From positions 1 through 64,000 of IMG/VR virus record IMGVR_UViG_3300048035_000135: a stretch of DNA of 64,000 nt, one strand, 5' to 3'. This document shows positions 60,989 through 64,000 of this stretch, piece by piece. Positions within the stretch are counted from its first letter, which is position 1. Every line of letters starts with the position of its first letter. Under the pieces are notes generated by a model, which saw only the letters and a program-made list of their open reading frames with translations, was not told the DNA's origin and made no database searches. The translations under genes and the position numbers were made by a program. The stretch is from a virus.

Positions 60989-63052
60989 TTATTTTGCGTA
61001 TCCACCATAATTTACATTAGGGTCTTTTGGATTATTCGTTGGTTTTCCTGGAGGTTCGGTTGGGGTTTCATCAGGTAAAACATTATCTTGCTGTAACTGA
61101 TTTTCATCCATTGATTGAGTATCAAAAGCTTCTCCAAAATTACCATCAACTAAAATATCAGGTTTATCTAACTTATTCCAAATGAATCTACCATCACCCA
61201 TATCAGTAATAGTTGCAGTTCTACCACTCATTAAAGAACCAGTGCCTGGTGCTCCAAACGGGCCATCCATATCTAATCTAACCTTAACAGTTATATCTAC
61301 ATCACTTCTATTTTGAATAGCTGATGCTAGTTTACCAATTGCAACTAAATCACCATTTGGATTGTATAATCCAATTGTTGTAAAGTAGTTTCTGAAATCA
61401 GAACCTGTAACAAATGATTTTAGTATCGAACTATTAACATCATTGTTCTTTTTTAATGTTGGGTTTTGAGATACGTTAAATTCATTCTGACCAACTTCAC
61501 ATAATATGTTTACTTCATGTAGTTGTTTGGTTGATTTATATTTTGTTTGCCAACCATAGTTAGAACCTATTCCCTCTTGTCCACTTTGAATATTACCATA
61601 ATCCCACGTACCAGTTTGCCCAGTCCAAACATATCTGTATTTTGGTCTTGGGTCTGATACTACCATTATTCCGTGATTGTAAAATACTTCACCAACTACA
61701 TTCGTTTGATATGCTGAACCAGTTAGGTAATCATTGTTTGATAATCCTTCAATTTCAGATTTAGTTAATCCCCTATTGTATATACGGAACTCATCCAATG
61801 AACCACTAAGTGAATTATGACTTGATAATACATCAAATCCACCTGGTAAGGTTTTACTACCTAACAAAATATCATATTCGTTGGATATACCTCTGAGTGT
61901 TATAGAACCACTATCATCAGTTGGTAACGAACCCGTTACTTCTTTAACACCATCAACCCATAGTTCCATATGAGAACCTGTTTTGTTAAAACATATATGA
62001 TGTGCCGTATTATCATTTATTTTGGTTGTTGAATCTGTAATGATACTAGTGTTTCCGTTTGATAAGGATATTCTAACTTTTCCGTTATTAGAACTTTGAT
62101 TTTGGTTGTGAACTTCTATATCAAATGGAAATATTGGAGTTTCTCTATTTCTTCTAAACAGAGTTGGGTATGCATATCTATTTTCTCCAAACTCTTTGTT
62201 AGTACCCCTTTTAGATACTATTGAATTATAATTTTTCGAAACATCTTTTTGTTGTGTTGGTAAAACTGCCCATATTGATACTGAGTAATCTGATGTTGCG
62301 AAGAAGTTATAATTTTTGTTATGGTCTATTCTAATATAAGAATCAGAACCATTGAATGTTGCTTTAGTTCCAGATGGTAATTGGAAATCGCCTGTTGTTT
62401 TTATACCATCTGTATATGATATATTACTTCCATATGCGTGATGAATATAACCACTCCTATCTTCTATTATTTTATCAAGCTTAGTAGTTCTATTTACAAC
62501 CTCATCATTGAATCCCCAATAACCAACCAAATTTCCAAATGGAACATATGAACCAGTATCCAATCCATCATCATATAAATGGCCGTGAAACTCATCAACT
62601 TTTTTATCTTTTATAATTATGGAATCACAATTAGATGAGGTCATAGAAAAATCTATAACTTCAATTGTATTACATCTTATACCATCACCTAATCTGTTTT
62701 GAGGAATAGAGAATATAGATGCGGATGCGTATAAATCTCTTTCAGCTCTAGGTCTATGTTTAAAAAACATTTGGTTAAGGCTTGACCATACAACCTTTTG
62801 ATGTTTTATTTTTAAAAAATCTGTATTGGAAGAATCAGAGTTATCAATCTGGTCAATTTCTCTGTACGCTGGTAAACTTATTGATTCCGAAACATTTATT
62901 TTTTCACCAAAGTTTGGGGATATACCTTTTATTACGGATGTCTGATATGAATCTGTTCGTTGATTTATATCAGTAACTACCCATCTTTTATAGGTGTTGA
63001 ATGGTCTTAGTTGTATGCCACCCCCATTGATTGGTTTGTAAGCTGTTGCCAT
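60989..63052 (-). CDS. Structural protein with LamG-like domain, 687 aa
   Basis: Residues about 220-440 form a concanavalin/LamG-type jelly roll (FNGSDSYIRIDHNKNYNFF, YSVSIWAVLPTQQ, HHICFNKTGSHMELWVDGVK, LSGSLDEFRIYNRGLTKSEI), usually a sugar- or glycan-binding fold. Residues about 520-600 (NPTLKKNN, YFTTIGLYNPNGDLVAIGKL, VKVRLDMDG) repeat the C-terminal module of the neighbouring gene at 63083. The N-terminus (INGGGIQLRPFNTYKRWVV) resembles virion proteins. The proline-rich tail is short. Likely a surface decoration, neck whisker or fibre protein. Confidence 0.7.
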   Translation of the reverse strand: MATAYKPINGGGIQLRPFNTYKRWVVTDINQRTDSYQTSVIKGISPNFGEKINVSESISLPAYREIDQIDNSDSSNTDFLKIKHQKVVWSSLNQMFFKHRPRAERDLYASASIFSIPQNRLGDGIRCNTIEVIDFSMTSSNCDSIIIKDKKVDEFHGHLYDDGLDTGSYVPFGNLVGYWGFNDEVVNRTTKLDKIIEDRSGYIHHAYGSNISYTDGIKTTGDFQLPSGTKATFNGSDSYIRIDHNKNYNFFATSDYSVSIWAVLPTQQKDVSKNYNSIVSKRGTNKEFGENRYAYPTLFRRNRETPIFPFDIEVHNQNQSSNNGKVRISLSNGNTSIITDSTTKINDNTAHHICFNKTGSHMELWVDGVKEVTGSLPTDDSGSITLRGISNEYDILLGSKTLPGGFDVLSSHNSLSGSLDEFRIYNRGLTKSEIEGLSNNDYLTGSAYQTNVVGEVFYNHGIMVVSDPRPKYRYVWTGQTGTWDYGNIQSGQEGIGSNYGWQTKYKSTKQLHEVNILCEVGQNEFNVSQNPTLKKNNDVNSSILKSFVTGSDFRNYFTTIGLYNPNGDLVAIGKLASAIQNRSDVDITVKVRLDMDGPFGAPGTGSLMSGRTATITDMGDGRFIWNKLDKPDILVDGNFGEAFDTQSMDENQLQQDNVLPDETPTEPPGKPTNNPKDPNVNYGGYAK

Positions 63053-63082
63053 GCGTGTTCATTATCGTTCTTAAAATATTAT

Positions 63083-64000
63083 TTAAAAGTCTAACTTAAC
63101 TTTCACCAATACTTCATTTGAAAATGATTTTAGAATTGGTTTAGATAACTTAGCCACTGCTAATAGTTGTTGTGTACTATTATACAATCCAACAGTTGTA
63201 ATGTACGATTTAGGATTGTTAGCAAATGTTGGTTGTCTAAACGAACCATTCGAACCTGTTACATATGATGGATTATTTGAGAAATTATACTCACCATTTT
63301 TAGCTCTTACGAAATAGAATGTTGATTGTACTCTTTCTTCGTTTCTTGCTGCAAATCCGTTGTTTGCGTTAATTACAGCTGCTCCACTAATAGATGTGAA
63401 TAATCTAAATGCGTTATCACCATCTGTGTTTGAAGTTTTAACAGTACCAAAATTAAGTTGTGCTAAATCTAACTTATCTGCGTTTAGGATAATAACACCC
63501 TGCTCAGGATATACAGAACCATACTCAATAGCTGAATTGAAAACTCCGTTTAGGATTGAACCTGAAACTAAGCTATATACTCTACCAATTTGTGTTGCTG
63601 CTTGTTGAGTATCACCACTATTATCAATTAATGAGATTACTAAGTCATCACCATGTATTGCTGGAGTTGATGCTCCTGTTAGTTTAGCTAAGTGAAGTTC
63701 AAAGTTACCAGGGTCAAGTCTATCTTTCAACCTAGCTCTGTTCATATTGATTGCGTAAATCTGCTGAGTTGTTGTGTTATTAAACTTAAATACTCTTTGA
63801 TTATCTGGAAGTAGGATTTGTGCGTACTGAGAATAGATAGCATTAGATGGAGAATCTTCATTCTGACCTAATGAACCACTACCTTGATTGTGTCCGTATG
63901 TTACTGAAAACTGAGATTCTGATGTAGCATCAGTTGATATCTTATTGAAAATCTCATAATAATATTGTTTCTGAGTATCTGATTGTGCCGAAGATGTAAA
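63083..64000 (-). CDS. Virion structural protein, 5' part beyond window
   Basis: The frame stays open to the right edge (305 codons visible), so an internal ATG at 63745 is not the true start. The C-terminus (SPYVTGSNGSFRQ-like, SYITTVGLYNSTQQLLAVAKL, VLVKVKLDF) is related to the module in the LamG protein downstream. Earlier parts include NQRVFKFNNTTTQQIYAINMNRARLKDRLD, common in structural proteins of large marine phages. Function is unknown; a head-neck or tail decoration role is plausible. Confidence 0.7.
   Translation of the reverse strand, partial: FTSSAQSDTQKQYYYEIFNKISTDATSESQFSVTYGHNQGSGSLGQNEDSPSNAIYSQYAQILLPDNQRVFKFNNTTTQQIYAINMNRARLKDRLDPGNFELHLAKLTGASTPAIHGDDLVISLIDNSGDTQQAATQIGRVYSLVSGSILNGVFNSAIEYGSVYPEQGVIILNADKLDLAQLNFGTVKTSNTDGDNAFRLFTSISGAAVINANNGFAARNEERVQSTFYFVRAKNGEYNFSNNPSYVTGSNGSFRQPTFANNPKSYITTVGLYNSTQQLLAVAKLSKPILKSFSNEVLVKVKLDF

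Noticed and set aside
63083-63745. Complete 220-residue gene starting at 63745
   Set aside because: The frame continues without a stop to the window edge at 64000 and the upstream translation looks like real protein.
1-64000. Long plus-strand open frames, for example 5527-6081, 7017-7724, 41681-42058 and 54397-55041
   Set aside because: They mirror minus-strand genes, lack ribosome binding sites and have low-complexity translations caused by the bias of the opposite strand.
1-64000. tRNA genes, CRISPR arrays, insertion sequences, integrase or attachment sites
   Set aside because: None seen by eye; a tRNAscan or Infernal run would be needed to exclude a tRNA, but gaps between genes are mostly too short.

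Overview
The window is a contiguous piece of an AT-rich, T4-like myovirus (contractile-tail Caudoviricetes) genome. Every gene I can support lies on the minus strand. The call rests on recognisable T4-type head and tail proteins in T4-like order: terminase (gp17), portal (gp20), prohead protease (gp21), scaffold (gp22), major capsid protein (gp23), neck gp14-like, tail completion gp15-like, sheath gp18, tube gp19, then tail chaperones, tape measure and baseplate hub. The host is most likely a marine or freshwater member of the Bacteroidota. Three intergenic promoters match the Bacteroidota housekeeping layout (TTTG, 20 bases, TAnnTTTG-like), and the phage bS21 ribosomal protein has an IKPS-type core. 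This is inference from short signals and I cannot exclude another low-GC host.

In transcription order (high to low coordinate): 64000-60989 holds two structural proteins with related C-terminal modules, one with a LamG-like domain. 60973-56415 is a replication and recombination block: T7-endonuclease-I-like resolvase, DnaG/gp61-like primase with a degenerate zinc finger, and an Mre11-Rad50 (gp47-gp46) pair fused into one protein. 56384-45043 holds a 3454-residue adhesin and two small fibre-associated proteins. 45006-39554 is a group of modular proteins that includes an NMN-adenylyltransferase-like plus KTDG ligase-like fusion. 39488-38554 encodes two membrane-anchored proteins. 38557-26405 is the head module, which also contains two apparent polyproteins and bS21. 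26295-25636 is PhoH. 25587-17112 is a tail-fibre cassette of eight genes, one ending in an S74 self-cleaving chaperone. 16979-955 is neck, tail completion, sheath, tube, a likely frameshifted chaperone pair, tape measure, a 15-residue-repeat baseplate protein, a LysM protein and the hub. 950-1 holds small accessory genes with a different promoter type.

Genes are packed with ATGA or TAATG overlaps. A second recurrent promoter-like element, TATATTTATA or close variants on the coding strand, appears 17 times in intergenic positions. It marks the start of most structural transcription units and is the best candidate late promoter. Rho-independent terminators separate several units. Most late genes have strong AGGAG-type ribosome binding sites.

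The most notable theme is the head region. The capsid protein, protease, scaffold, two polyprotein-like genes and the enzyme gene at 42682-45006 share repeated (L/I/V/M)-x-E followed by A/S/G sites of the kind the T4 gp21 protease cuts. Several carry T4-capsid-targeting-like N-termini, including internal copies. This suggests a large set of packaged, protease-released proteins, perhaps including an NAD-related enzyme injected into the host. No tRNA, integrase, CRISPR array or insertion sequence was seen, and no endolysin was recognised. No stretch over 300 bases lacks a gene.
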